Positions 37,291 to 46,866 of a stretch of DNA of 64,000 bases are shown here, in pieces. Where the stretch lies: assembly GCF_007567505.1 (NCBI RefSeq), contig NZ_CP041783.1, positions 2,852,001 to 2,916,000 of the forward strand, given 5' to 3'. The notes beneath the pieces were generated by a model, which worked only from the letters and a program-made list of their open reading frames with translations, searched no databases and had not been told where the DNA came from. Each line of letters begins with the position of its first letter. The stretch's first letter is position 1. Both the position numbers and the translations under genes were made by a program. The DNA comes from Shewanella donghaensis (GTDB lineage: Bacteria > Pseudomonadota > Gammaproteobacteria > Enterobacterales > Shewanellaceae).

Positions 37291-38091
37291 ATGAATCGTT
37301 CCGTTATTTATTTAGCTTTCACCATAGTTGCGTACATAATTGCATACATAGGACTGAGCCTATTCACCATTGAAGCAGCACAAGCGAAACAATTTCGCGC
37401 TTTACTATTCACTAAAACAGCAGGTTGGCATCATCAAAGCATTCTTGAAGGTGTTACAGCAGTTAAACAATTGGCACAGAAACACCACTTTGACTATGAA
37501 TGGCATGAAGATGCCAAACAAATAAACAGTAAAAATCTGGCCCGATTTGATGTGATAATGTTCCTCAATACCACTGGTGATATTCTTAATCCAGAGCAAC
37601 AACAAGCAATGCAGGCTTTCATTCAATCTGGTAAAGGCTTTGTCGGCGTTCATTCAGCATCAGATACCGAACACCAGTGGCCTTGGTATACAAAATTAGT
37701 CGGGAGAAAGTTTGTCATCCACCCTCCAATTCAAACGGCAAAAATCAATGTAATAGACGATCAATTCCCCGGTGTAGCGTTAATGCCAGAGACCTTTTTA
37801 TGGACCGATGAATACTATCATTTCAGTGAACCTTACTCTGACAACCTCAAATACATTTTAAGTGTTGATGAAACTAGCTATCAAGCTAGTGCTCAATGGG
37901 GCGAGCTTAAAGTCGAAGGCATGGGAAAGTTTCACCCGCTTGCTTGGTATCAAGAGGTTGACGGTGGGCGCTCATTCTATACTGCGCTGGGACATATTCC
38001 CGCAACCTATGATGACCCTCTCTTTTTACAGCATCTTTATGGGGGCATTTATTGGGCGGCTACAGGAAAGGGGCTGAATAATACCGACTGA
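37291..38091 (+). CDS. ThuA-like domain protein, secreted
   Basis: 266 residues from the ATG at 37291 (AAAGGGAG upstream), which opens directly with a signal peptide (MNRSVIYLAF ... EAAQA). The ATG at 37264, with its own AGGGA, would add nine residues and cannot be excluded. ThuA motifs: FTKTAGWHHQSI, FDVIMFLNTTGDIL and GFVGVHSASDTEHQWPWYTKLVG. ThuA proteins are linked to sugar use, including ketotrehalose metabolism. Third gene of the GMC operon, so it probably processes the oxidised sugar product. Confidence 0.9.
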   Translation: MNRSVIYLAFTIVAYIIAYIGLSLFTIEAAQAKQFRALLFTKTAGWHHQSILEGVTAVKQLAQKHHFDYEWHEDAKQINSKNLARFDVIMFLNTTGDILNPEQQQAMQAFIQSGKGFVGVHSASDTEHQWPWYTKLVGRKFVIHPPIQTAKINVIDDQFPGVALMPETFLWTDEYYHFSEPYSDNLKYILSVDETSYQASAQWGELKVEGMGKFHPLAWYQEVDGGRSFYTALGHIPATYDDPLFLQHLYGGIYWAATGKGLNNTD

Positions 38092-38102
38092 ATTTAGCAT
38101 TC

Positions 38103-38149
38103 AAAAAGCCCGTTTATCTGCCTCGTCCCAAAACAGATAAACGGGCTTT
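38103..38149 (+). terminator. Terminator of the GMC-ThuA operon
   Basis: GCCCGTTTATCTG and CAGATAAACGGGC (38108-38120 and 38134-38146) form a perfect stem with a 13-base loop, flanked by an A-run before and TTT after. Confidence 0.85.
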
Positions 38150-38151
38150 AA

Positions 38152-38205
38152 ATTTTACGCCTCATATTTTACGTCTCATATTCTACGTCGCAAATTCACA
38201 TCTCT
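38152..38205. repeat. Degenerate tandem array, four units of 14 bp
   Basis: 38152 ATTTTACGCCTCAT, 38166 ATTTTACGTCTCAT, 38180 ATTCTACGTCGCAA, 38194 ATTCACATCTCT. Directly after the operon terminator. Confidence 0.8.
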
Positions 38206-38389
38206 TGTTTTAAGCATCAAAAGTCTACGGGATATTTCTTAAACTCATAAGTCACCCTGATTAGAATTGAAATACCAGACTAATTTGTTTTACTATTAGG
38301 GTTGAAAACTCTGTTGCAGACAACATATAAATTAAGTAGTTACGCTTAATTAGCAACAAGGTTTCATTATTAAAAAGGATGATTTTAAA

Positions 38390-39163
38390 ATGGATTTTAC
38401 AACTTGGTTGGCTCTAGCCGCCATACTCGGCATTTTTGCCGTATATACCGACCACAAAACCGCCCCCGTCACCACCTCTGAAACGCTGATAGACTCTAAG
38501 ATAGAACCACACCTAAAGACAAGTAATACAAAAGAACCTTGGCTGCTGCCATATATTATTCTTACCGGTTACAGTGTGTACTTTTTTGATATCCCCCATT
38601 GGGATAAAGCCATTTATTTATTAGGGGTCATCTTAAGTGTCATTTTGATTAATTTTATTGTCGATAAATTTAAACATCACGACACCCAATGGAGAGAGCA
38701 GTTATACCTGCTATCAGGCAGTATAATAATAAATTCGTTAATCATATTCTTTCGCTTCAATAATGCAGACATAGAACAGGCAAGCTTAAATCAATCATCA
38801 CAACTAGAGTTACCACAGTTAGCCATCGCACCAACGCTGAGTGTATTCCACGCAGGTCTAGCTTACGTATTGATCTTTATCGTTCAGCTAATCAATATGC
38901 GCTTTAAAACTGAAGCCCGCACAATATTGGTTATGCTGATCATCGCGGCTAACTTTATCGTCCCTTTTCACACCAGTAGCTTTTGGTGGACGCTACCCGT
39001 TAGTGTCATCATCAGTTTTATCACCGCCATGGCTATCGCTGAAGTGGAATGTGAGAATGATAGAAGTTCATACGGTGCATATGCGTTGCTGTACCCCTTC
39101 GCAATCATGATGATGTTAGGTATGTCGGTCATTTTTTACGTTATCGCGAGTGTGATGTATTAA
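38390..39163 (+). CDS. Integral membrane protein of unknown function
   Basis: 257 residues with about seven hydrophobic helices (near 4-19, 50-64, 72-90, 105-118, 149-166, 178-192 and 200-217, plus a C-terminal one at 232-255). AAAAAGGATG precedes the ATG. I recognise no family. Acidic residues lie within or beside helices (AEVECEND) but no transport motif is evident. Single gene with no terminator visible after it. Confidence 0.65.
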   Translation: MDFTTWLALAAILGIFAVYTDHKTAPVTTSETLIDSKIEPHLKTSNTKEPWLLPYIILTGYSVYFFDIPHWDKAIYLLGVILSVILINFIVDKFKHHDTQWREQLYLLSGSIIINSLIIFFRFNNADIEQASLNQSSQLELPQLAIAPTLSVFHAGLAYVLIFIVQLINMRFKTEARTILVMLIIAANFIVPFHTSSFWWTLPVSVIISFITAMAIAEVECENDRSSYGAYALLYPFAIMMMLGMSVIFYVIASVMY

Positions 39164-39406
39164 CACTCATTTAAAAGTATCCAATCCTAAAAAATTAATG
39201 GGTGCATGTTATTTCATTATTTCAATTCACCTTATTGCATGAGTTATTACAAAGCGGTCTAGTTAAAACTGCTGCTGGCGATAGACACCTAAAGGCGAGT
39301 TCACCATAATCTCCTTAAAATAGCAGATACACTTAAACACTTGAAAACAATACCATTTGTTTAATTTCTGTTTTAAATTTGTTATCAAATGTAATGAGTT
39401 GGTCTT

Positions 39407-40678
39407 GTGGAAATAAATAAAAATCAAGCCGTGATGGCCGTAAGTATTTTGCTATTAACCTTAGTAATTGGTGCCACTCAGTTAGCCAATGACGGGCTGT
39501 TTTTACGCTTGTTATTAGGGCTCAGCTTAGGCTTTGCGTTGGCCAAAGGCGCCATCGGGTTTGCAGGCAGCATTAACCGGGCTTACCGCCGCGGTTCGAC
39601 CCAATTATTACAAACCCTGATGTTCATGTTTGTGATCACCGCCATCATCAATGCTGGTTTACTGCTTAACGCTGACAGCCAGCACTATGATTTATGGATT
39701 AACCCCATTAATGCAGGGCTACTGATTGGCGGCATCATGTTTGGCGCAGGTATGAGCTTATCCAGCTGCTGTGCAACGGGGATGATGGTGGAGTTTGTCA
39801 GTGATGTGCCAAGAGCAGCAATCACCTTAGTGTTTTTTGGCGCGGGGGTCTTTTTTGGCTTTCCATTACAAAGCAGCCAAAGCTGGATAACTGATAGCTG
39901 GTTTTCATCAGCGAGCTATCAAGGTAAAGGGGTCTTTTTACCCGACCTGTTTGCTGACACGCCGCTAAATGGTTACTTCATGTCAATTTTAGTGACCATA
40001 GTTTTAGCGTTAACCGTGGTGATTACTGCCAAAAAATATGAAAACTATCGCCGCCGTAAAGGCTCATACTTAGGTGTGGCAGGTGAAATTGCACGTCAAC
40101 AGCTTCAATCCCAAAGCGTTAACAATGATGAAGATACATCATTCTCATTATTTAGCCGAAAAACATACCAAAACTGGTTCGCCAACCTGTGGCAAATGCG
40201 CACCACGGCATTAGTTATCGCCGTTATTTTTGGCATCATGATGGCAAGTACTGGCTCAGGCTGGGGCGCATCGACCCCCTTTGGTATTTGGTTTGCTAAA
40301 GGTTTGATGTTGTTTGGGGTTGAAATGAACACAATTACCGAAATAAGCCAGCGACCTGAAGCCATGTTCAGCACGCCTTTTTTTGAACATGGAGTATCTG
40401 TACAAAACTTCGCGATTTTCTTAGGCACGCTCATCGCGGTGTTATTTATGGGTAAATTTAAATTCTCATTTGCCATAAACCACTCCACCAAACAGCTAGC
40501 ACTGTTTGCTTTAGGAGGACTGTTAATGGGCTTTGGAACACGCTTTGCTAACGGTTGTAATGTCGGCGCATTGTTCACCCCCATTGCAAATTTCTCATTA
40601 TCTGGCTGGGTATATTTACTGGTACTGGTTATCGGCGCCATTGCAGGTAACCGTTTCCAACAAGCGGTAATGAAATAG
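39407..40678 (+). CDS. YeeE/YedE-family sulfur-compound transporter
   Basis: 423 residues starting at a GTG (39407); an internal ATG at 39434 is an alternative. About ten membrane segments in two related halves. The conserved Cys motifs of YeeE are present: LSSCCATGMM in the first half and GTRFANGCNVGALFTP in the second, which in the thermophilic YeeE relay thiosulfate across the membrane. It probably imports thiosulfate or a similar sulfur species. No TusA-like partner gene is adjacent. Followed by a strong bidirectional terminator. Confidence 0.9.
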   Translation: MEINKNQAVMAVSILLLTLVIGATQLANDGLFLRLLLGLSLGFALAKGAIGFAGSINRAYRRGSTQLLQTLMFMFVITAIINAGLLLNADSQHYDLWINPINAGLLIGGIMFGAGMSLSSCCATGMMVEFVSDVPRAAITLVFFGAGVFFGFPLQSSQSWITDSWFSSASYQGKGVFLPDLFADTPLNGYFMSILVTIVLALTVVITAKKYENYRRRKGSYLGVAGEIARQQLQSQSVNNDEDTSFSLFSRKTYQNWFANLWQMRTTALVIAVIFGIMMASTGSGWGASTPFGIWFAKGLMLFGVEMNTITEISQRPEAMFSTPFFEHGVSVQNFAIFLGTLIAVLFMGKFKFSFAINHSTKQLALFALGGLLMGFGTRFANGCNVGALFTPIANFSLSGWVYLLVLVIGAIAGNRFQQAVMK

Positions 40679-40709
40679 AATAAAAAACAGACTTGATACG
40701 CTATAAAAC

Positions 40710-40745
40710 AAAAAGCCCGCATATCTTTCGATAAGCGGGCTTTTT
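40710..40745. terminator. Bidirectional terminator
   Basis: AAAAAGCCCGC and GCGGGCTTTTT around an inner TATC-TTTC-GATA stem. Between the YeeE gene (+) and the GDYXXLXY gene (-), which converge. Confidence 0.92.
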
Positions 40746-40806
40746 GTTATTAAGTGAGCTGGCCTCACTTAGCTAACTCATGAAATATCTCTAAATTTTA
40801 TTAACT

Positions 40807-41421
40807 TCATGGTTTTAAGAGCTTATTCAATTCTGCATCAAACATTGCGGTTAATAGCGGCTCACCATTACTGTTTACTCTAAACTCGCCATACTGTGCT
40901 GACTCATAAATACTGGCATGGCCTTCTTGAAAGAAGAACGCATTGGTGGCAAATTTTATGCTTCCGTCCCGAACTCGATACAGTAACTTCATTTCATTGG
41001 CGGCCAGATCTTGTTGGTTATATAAGGCTTTATAACTGGCGATATTGCGTGAATCAAAACTCACCACCACGTATCCGTCACTATTGGGTAGTTGCCGCCA
41101 TTCTCGGTTAGCTTCAGCAAGGTTTTGCTCTGTTTGAACCAGTTCTTCTTGAGTCAGTTCTTCTTGAATCAATTTAAGCGCACTGCGGATATCGTTACTC
41201 ATTTTAAATCGCAGCGCCATGTAATCACCCTGCATTAGCGAGCGCGGGTCGACTGGAGCAAGCTCAAGGTAGACCAGATCGCCCTGTCTTATTTGCTGCT
41301 CTTTTTGAAAAATCTCCCAGTTAATTATCCCCAGCATCAACACCAGAGTGCCGACCAAAATGATGGTGTTAAGGTTTTTAAACCCTGATGTTTTATTAGC
41401 AAGGTTTGCAATATTAGTCAT
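40807..41421 (-). CDS. GDYXXLXY-domain protein
   Basis: 204 residues. One N-terminal membrane helix (about 16-33, NTIILVGTLVLMLGIINW), then a periplasmic domain with the defining motif in RSLMQGDYMALRFKM (about 60-74). Its ATG overlaps the end of the DUF4401 gene by eight bases (ATGACTAA), with AGGAG seven bases upstream, so translation is coupled. Third gene of the DUF2157-DUF4401-GDYXXLXY operon. Function of the set is unknown. Confidence 0.9.
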   Translation of the reverse strand: MTNIANLANKTSGFKNLNTIILVGTLVLMLGIINWEIFQKEQQIRQGDLVYLELAPVDPRSLMQGDYMALRFKMSNDIRSALKLIQEELTQEELVQTEQNLAEANREWRQLPNSDGYVVVSFDSRNIASYKALYNQQDLAANEMKLLYRVRDGSIKFATNAFFFQEGHASIYESAQYGEFRVNSNGEPLLTAMFDAELNKLLKP

Positions 41422-42541
41422 TTGTCAGCTCCTGATGCTTTGCTGTTAACTTGAGCATAATCCAACGTATTGCCAGTAAAAACACCCCCATAAACATTAA
41501 TGTGAAGGACTTTTCTAATAAGCTGTAATCCAGGAAATAATAATAAGCCGACATGAACGCCAGTAATGAAACAATGCCTAAGCCAATGAGTAGCCGATTA
41601 CTGGCTGAGAAACCAAGTACTAGCACTAATATCGCGACATTGATGCCATGAGCCTCGAATGACAAAGTAGAGATAAGTAGACTTGTTGTAAGGACTATAT
41701 AACGGACTTTAGCTGGTAACTCTGGGTGTCGTTTAAGCAACTGCCACACCACATATAATGCCACTAAAGCCATGAGAACATTACCCATCCAAGGGGAAGT
41801 GAGTAATTCATTTGTTAAACCAAAATCAACTAACTCATACCAGCCATATTGGAATGACAGTAAACATGTTTGCAGTAATTGAGCTAATAAAAAGCCATAA
41901 GCTATAGGCCGTTTATTATCTAAAAAGGCGGTAAATAAATGGGTTAGTTTATTAGTGTGAGTTTGTTGGCTGGTTCGGTCAAATTCATGCAACCATAGCC
42001 AGCAAGCAGCGAATAGAACAACACTCCCGCCAATAAATGGGAGCTGAAAAAGCGCTAATGTGACGATAAAACAACATGCACCAAACAAGGCTGAGCAAAA
42101 GCGATGGATATCATTGGGCATAATCGCCATCAAACTAAATTGCAGTAGCGTGGTGAGTAACCAGCTGGTGTTATCGTTAAAATGTAAGATAAAACCATAG
42201 ACGATGAGCATCTGCCCACTAAAACTAATGGCTAGCGATAAGTGTTCGACAAATTCATTTTTATTACTCTTAAATAGCACATACGCCACTATGGTAAGTA
42301 TCGTACCGACAATGAAAGCACCTATCTCGTTGTCAAATATAAACTCCATACCAATGGCTAAGAAACCTAAAAAGAACAGCGCTGCAAACCAGCCTGAAAT
42401 CGCCAATAATAACTTTACAAACCAAGGGGATTTTAGCTCTGGTTTTGCGGGTTGCTCACCAACCACCAGCTCATGTTGCAATAAGCTTTGCCATAAAGAG
42501 GTTTGACTATTTACTGGCTCTTTTTTTAATAAGTCATTCAT
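41414..42541 (-). CDS. DUF4401 membrane protein
   Basis: 375 residues from the ATG at 42541. This start overlaps the stop of the upstream gene as ATGA and has AAGGAG at good spacing; a GTG at 42550 is less likely. About ten membrane helices after a cytoplasmic N-terminus that ends WFVKLLLAISGWFAALFFLGF. The family is always found with DUF2157 and GDYXXLXY proteins in my experience of such operons. No catalytic motif is visible. Confidence 0.88.
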   Translation of the reverse strand: MNDLLKKEPVNSQTSLWQSLLQHELVVGEQPAKPELKSPWFVKLLLAISGWFAALFFLGFLAIGMEFIFDNEIGAFIVGTILTIVAYVLFKSNKNEFVEHLSLAISFSGQMLIVYGFILHFNDNTSWLLTTLLQFSLMAIMPNDIHRFCSALFGACCFIVTLALFQLPFIGGSVVLFAACWLWLHEFDRTSQQTHTNKLTHLFTAFLDNKRPIAYGFLLAQLLQTCLLSFQYGWYELVDFGLTNELLTSPWMGNVLMALVALYVVWQLLKRHPELPAKVRYIVLTTSLLISTLSFEAHGINVAILVLVLGFSASNRLLIGLGIVSLLAFMSAYYYFLDYSLLEKSFTLMFMGVFLLAIRWIMLKLTAKHQELTND

Positions 42542-43605
42542 GATTGCCACTCCTTATTGATTTTACGCAGCCAAATAGCTGAGCCTGCAGCCATGGCAAT
42601 CATCATGTTGGATATCAATAAAAAGCCAATCTCCCCGATGGCTTCTAGCCAATGGGAGATAACAAAACAAATCACCACAATATTCACCGACAGCAATATG
42701 CCTGCAAGCATAAACAAATCTTGCTGGTATTTCCGATAGCCCAAATACATCGCTATCAACCACACTGGCCATATCATCACGGGTAGCATACCAATTTCAC
42801 TGAAACCTGAACTAAGATAACTCTCGTCACTGAAACCTAAAATACTGCCAATCATTAACCAGGTAATGCAGGTTCCGCTGGCGATAGCTAATAAACGTGG
42901 CGCCCAGCGAGCGCTTAACCATGTATACCGCTGACTCAGTAATTCCCAGCACGCTAACGCCAGCGTATTAAAGAAGAATATTACCCAAAGCGAATTAAGT
43001 TCTTGATTGATAAAAAAGCCTAAAGCACCGCCAAAATTCATGTAATACAGCAAGATGGATAAATTGATTAGCCCAATCCATAACATCCACAGCGCACTTA
43101 ATCTGCCGATAATCACCCATGGGAGAATGAGCACAGCCCAATTGAAAAATAGTTGCCAAGGATCGGCGCCTGTTTGATAGGTTTGCCCAAATAATGCCAG
43201 TAATACCCCAAAGAATATCGCCGCCATAAATAGCGGTACCTTGGCAACGGACTCAGTCAGTTTAGGTACTTGGGCGTTTTTTGAGACCGCATGGTCTGAG
43301 GATATTGATGCTTGGTGAGTAAGCGTATTGAGCTTGTAATAGGCAGCAACGGCCAGTACCACTAATAGTTCTACCAGCGCAAACTTTGCAAACTTGCCCA
43401 TTTCGTCCCAATTAAAAGCAACAAAAAATAGTACTGAAAAAGTAATGGCTAATCCGCCTAACCAAGCCAGTAGTTGGTTAAAGAAATTGAGCCAATCATT
43501 GCTGCGAGGCTGAACTTGGCTAATGATAAGCGCTGCGTTTATTTTATCTTTCTCAATTGCACCTTGCTCAATTAACTCAATTAATTGATGTCGATTTGAT
43601 GTCAT
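42538..43605 (-). CDS. DUF2157 membrane protein
   Basis: 355 residues. A cytoplasmic N-terminal head of about 40 residues (LIELIEQGAIEKDKINAALI) with the DUF2157 pattern, then about ten membrane helices. First gene of the operon; its stop overlaps the next start. It shares the helical layout of the DUF4401 protein, so the two may form a membrane pair, with the GDYXXLXY protein outside. No substrate is suggested by the sequence. Confidence 0.88.
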   Translation of the reverse strand: MTSNRHQLIELIEQGAIEKDKINAALIISQVQPRSNDWLNFFNQLLAWLGGLAITFSVLFFVAFNWDEMGKFAKFALVELLVVLAVAAYYKLNTLTHQASISSDHAVSKNAQVPKLTESVAKVPLFMAAIFFGVLLALFGQTYQTGADPWQLFFNWAVLILPWVIIGRLSALWMLWIGLINLSILLYYMNFGGALGFFINQELNSLWVIFFFNTLALACWELLSQRYTWLSARWAPRLLAIASGTCITWLMIGSILGFSDESYLSSGFSEIGMLPVMIWPVWLIAMYLGYRKYQQDLFMLAGILLSVNIVVICFVISHWLEAIGEIGFLLISNMMIAMAAGSAIWLRKINKEWQS

Positions 43606-44099
43606 ATTGAATCCATTCCAGTTGCTTCCATGTAGGGATAGGTACTTAATGAGTGTATTGCTAATTCTGATCGTTTAACAGCGTTAATCAGCTCACAATG
43701 CTGGCGTTAAAGCGAGTCTTATTATTTTAGGCTTATGACTACAAATATGAGTCAAGTTAATGCTTTATAAATCCTTACCTGTATTCGTGGCACACTGCCA
43801 TTTGCTACGACAAGTTTAAATTTAAAGCAGAATTGAACGTGATTTTACTTCCCTTTCAAATTATCACCATAAAAAAATATCACATTAATCATTTTGGCTC
43901 GTCATGTTATTTATTGTCTGAAATCAGCTTTTGAACAACCCAAATTAAAACTATAAAGCCTAATAAAGTGAAATTAGCTCGATACTTTAATGGCTGAACA
44001 GTTTAAACAGATTATTTCATTCAATCTTTATCAGCTTTTTTCACACAGCATTGAGGTTTTGCGTATAATTCCAGATTCAATCAATGAAGGTAGCTATCC
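43606..44099. other. Gene-free interval
   Basis: 494 bases between the DUF2157 start and trmL, divergent. A 67-codon frame at 43990-44193 overlaps trmL and was rejected. No strong hairpin or repeat seen; both promoters must be here. Confidence 0.5.
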
Positions 44100-44564
44100 A
44101 TGTTTCATATTGCGCTGTACGAACCAGAAATTGCCCCGAACACAGGCAACATTATCCGTCTTTGTGCCAACAATGGCGCTAAGCTGCACTTAATTGAACC
44201 TTTGGGATTTGATTTAGAAGAGAAAAAACTGCGCCGAGCAGGACTAGATTATTCAGATTTAACCATTATTACTCGCCATAAAGATTTCGCCTCTTTTCTA
44301 GAAGCAATGGCTGGTAAGCGCATCATGGCTTGCACTACCAAAGGTAGTCGACCGCATACTGAACTCGCATTCAAAGCTGATGACGTATTATTATTTGGCC
44401 CTGAAACTCGCGGCTTACCGATGGATATTATTGAATCAATACCGACTGAGCAGCGCTTACGCATACCTATGGCAGCCAGTAGCCGCAGTTTAAACTTATC
44501 GAACTCTGTGGCAATTATTAGCTACGAAGCATGGCGCCAATTAGACTTTGCAGGCGCTTGCTAG
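44100..44564 (+). CDS. trmL: tRNA (cytidine/uridine-34-2'-O)-methyltransferase TrmL
   Basis: 154 residues, the usual length. SPOUT fold with all three motifs: [21 protein letters not shown] (motif 1, about 16-36), [11 protein letters not shown] (motif 2) and [20 protein letters not shown] (motif 3, the knotted SAM site). It methylates the 2'-OH of the wobble nucleotide of tRNA-Leu isoacceptors. AAGGTAGCTATCC precedes the ATG. A single gene; a tandem array begins within bases of its stop. Confidence 0.97.
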   Translation: MFHIALYEPEIAPNTGNIIRLCANNGAKLHLIEPLGFDLEEKKLRRAGLDYSDLTIITRHKDFASFLEAMAGKRIMACTTKGSRPHTELAFKADDVLLFGPETRGLPMDIIESIPTEQRLRIPMAASSRSLNLSNSVAIISYEAWRQLDFAGAC

Positions 44565-44567
44565 CAA

Positions 44568-44645
44568 CTAATATGAGTGGCTAATATGAGTGGCTAAAGT
44601 GAATCGCTAGCATTAGTTACTTGAATTAGTGACTAGCATTAGCCG
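44568..44645. repeat. Degenerate tandem array, six units of 13 bp
   Basis: 44568 CTAATATGAGTGG, 44581 CTAATATGAGTGG, 44594 CTAAAGTGAATCG, 44607 CTAGCATTAGTTA, 44620 CTTGAATTAGTGA, 44633 CTAGCATTAGCCG. The period is exact; the first two units are identical. It begins four bases after the trmL stop and runs into the 3' end of the minus-strand gene at 44626. Confidence 0.8.
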
Positions 44646-45201
44646 TTAACTCAATACCACGGATTAATTGATATCGCTGGCTATCATCATCTAGATAATG
44701 GGCGCTCTGGCGCCAAAGCCAGCTAGATGCTTGTTTAGATTGCGGGGTTACACTTTTTTTAGGCTCAGCTTCAGGTTTTAGCGTCACACTATCCAAGGGT
44801 AAAAACTCAAGTCGAATAAGCGCAGGTCTTTGATTCAAGCTGCCCTCACCGAGCAATGAATACGTCTCACCTTGTTGATACAGGCTAAATAACTGCTGTC
44901 TATCTTCTCCTGCACCATTACTGTAAGTCAGCAGCACCTGTGTACCTTGCTGGCGAAACCACCATGTTTCGCTGTATGGATTAGTATCGCCTTTACTCAC
45001 CGATAAAATCAGATTGCGTTTGTCATGGGAGCACATCACTGAAGTTTGTACTTGCCTTGGAGCCATACCTGATTTTGCAGCTGATCCAGCCCACTGACCC
45101 GCTAGAATAGGGCAAAACTGTGTTAGTTCAATTCTGGCAGCAAAGCTATCACTTGAAACACATAAGCAGCTGATAAGAATGAAGCGCCACAAGTTCTTCA
45201 T
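44626..45201 (-). CDS. Secreted protein of unknown function
   Basis: 191 residues. Signal peptide MKNLWRFILISCLCVSSDSFA, then a small domain with two Cys (QFCPILAGQW and SVMCSHDKR) probably joined, and Trp-rich beta strands (SETWWFRQQGTQVLLTY). AAAGGATTCAAACT precedes the ATG. No family recognised. The last residues (TANASH) are encoded inside the 13 bp tandem array, so the C-terminus may have been reshaped by repeat growth. Confidence 0.72.
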   Translation of the reverse strand: MKNLWRFILISCLCVSSDSFAARIELTQFCPILAGQWAGSAAKSGMAPRQVQTSVMCSHDKRNLILSVSKGDTNPYSETWWFRQQGTQVLLTYSNGAGEDRQQLFSLYQQGETYSLLGEGSLNQRPALIRLEFLPLDSVTLKPEAEPKKSVTPQSKQASSWLWRQSAHYLDDDSQRYQLIRGIELTANASH

Positions 45202-45303
45202 AGTTTGAATCCTTTAAAACGTGTCGAATTAAATAGTTGTACTGCATATGACTTAATAACCTACCCCATTTATCCTATCTTATTAATTAAAATAATTCCC
45301 CAT

Positions 45304-45335
45304 GAAAAAGCCCCGCAGTATATGCGAGGCTTTTC
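45304..45335 (-). terminator. Terminator of the peptidase operon
   Basis: GAAAAAGCCCCGCA and TGCGAGGCTTTTC with loop GTATA; one mismatch in the stem. It lies about 80 bases beyond the M16 operon end on the minus strand. Confidence 0.75.
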
Positions 45336-45417
45336 ATAATAACTTACGATGATTCAGTGAAGTCGCTATTCAAATCGTTATAGCAGTAACCAACTCAAAT
45401 TATTGATTAACAAACCA

Positions 45418-46866
45418 TTACTGTCCAAAACCGACATCAGTGATATTGACTGTGGTCACTTCACCATACTTTTTGGCAATGTCCGCAATTTTAGCTGCAT
45501 TACCAATCAGTACATACTGCAGATTGTCCTTCGGAAAATAAGTGCTGATGAGTCGCTGGGTTTCAGCCAATGTAAGGCCGTCAACATCCGTTTGGAACTC
45601 ATTGATAAATGAATCATCAAAATTATAGATGTACATATCAGCAAGGAGTTCGCCTAATTGGCTACCCGTTTCAAACTTAGGTGGATACTGGCCTTTAACG
45701 TAGGCTTTGGCCGAATCTAGCGTCTGTTGATCAACGCCTTGCTCCCATAATCGTGCATAGGTTTTTAAGGCTAAGTCGATGGCTTCTTTGGTGGTACTTG
45801 ATTTAGTAAAGGTACTAATCGAGAACACACCCGCATCTGAATAAGTACTAAATGCTGAACGTGCACCATAGGTTAGCCCTGCATTAACCCGTAATTCATC
45901 ATTGAGCCATGAGGTAAAACGACCACCTAAAATGGTATTCAACACGGTCAGGCCGACGTAGTCAGGGTTATCGCGTTTAATCCCAAGCCCACCGATAATA
46001 AACGTCGTTTCAATAGCATCAGGTTTATCAACCAATAACACTTTACTGTTAGTAAGTTTAGGAAGCCCACTACTCAAATCAGGTTGTACCGCAATTTCAG
46101 TATTTTCCCATTGTCCGAACGCAGCTGATAGTTTGGTTTTCATGTCTTGGACGTCAAAGTCACCGACGACATTAATCGCCATATTCTTAGGTTGAAAATA
46201 GCTTTGATGAAATGCCCGTAATTGGGCAATATTGATTTCAGCTAGAGACGTGCTATTGCCAGATACAGGGTTAGCATAGGGATGCTCACCAAACATCAGT
46301 TTATTGTAGTAGCGGCCAATAACGGCCCGCGGACTTTCTTTGGCTTGTGATAGCCCGACTATTTCACGCTGTCTTAGCTTTTCAAATTCAGTACTATCAA
46401 AATCAGGACTGACAATAACCTGCTGCATAATATCAAGCATTGTATCAAGGTCTTTACTCATAAAATCGGCTTTCACCGTCATGCTTTCTCGGCCAGATCC
46501 CGTTGATAAACTCGCACCCAAAAAGTCCACCGTTTGCTCGATGTCCGCTTTGCTTTTACCACCAGCACCGAGTAACAAACTCTTGATGGTCATATAAGAC
46601 ACGCCTGACGTGGTGTCATTAACAGCCCCGGCTCGCACCACCGCATTAACATTAATTATCGGTACTTCTTTTTGCACCATAAAGTTAACTTGTAAGCCAT
46701 TATCAAGAGTCACCGACTCATATTGCGGCATACTAAAGCTGCCCGTATCAACGGTTTTGGTGGTCTCAGCAGTGCTGGCACAACCTGTCATAGCGACACT
46801 GCATGCAAGCGCGATGGCAGACACGGTTAAGCCGCTAGTCTTTTTAAACTTTGTAAAAGAAATCAT
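45418..46866 (-). CDS. M16-family peptidase homologue, inactive subunit, lipoprotein
   Basis: 482 residues. Lipobox MTGC at Cys29 marks a lipoprotein. The M16 fold is clear (NGLQVNFMVQKEVPIINVNAVVRAGA), but the zinc motif HxxEH expected after the first strands is replaced by GVSYMTIKSLLLGAG, so it cannot bind zinc there. The second-domain Arg/Tyr motif (RVNAGLTYGARSAF), which positions substrate, is kept. In bacterial M16 heterodimers one subunit carries the metal and the other the Arg/Tyr pair. Its start overlaps the upstream gene's stop (TAATG), with AAGGAG upstream. Confidence 0.92.
   Translation of the reverse strand: MISFTKFKKTSGLTVSAIALACSVAMTGCASTAETTKTVDTGSFSMPQYESVTLDNGLQVNFMVQKEVPIINVNAVVRAGAVNDTTSGVSYMTIKSLLLGAGGKSKADIEQTVDFLGASLSTGSGRESMTVKADFMSKDLDTMLDIMQQVIVSPDFDSTEFEKLRQREIVGLSQAKESPRAVIGRYYNKLMFGEHPYANPVSGNSTSLAEINIAQLRAFHQSYFQPKNMAINVVGDFDVQDMKTKLSAAFGQWENTEIAVQPDLSSGLPKLTNSKVLLVDKPDAIETTFIIGGLGIKRDNPDYVGLTVLNTILGGRFTSWLNDELRVNAGLTYGARSAFSTYSDAGVFSISTFTKSSTTKEAIDLALKTYARLWEQGVDQQTLDSAKAYVKGQYPPKFETGSQLGELLADMYIYNFDDSFINEFQTDVDGLTLAETQRLISTYFPKDNLQYVLIGNAAKIADIAKKYGEVTTVNITDVGFGQ

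Noticed and set aside
43990..44193. 67-codon frame overlapping trmL
   Set aside because: It is out of frame with and overlaps trmL, which has all SPOUT motifs.
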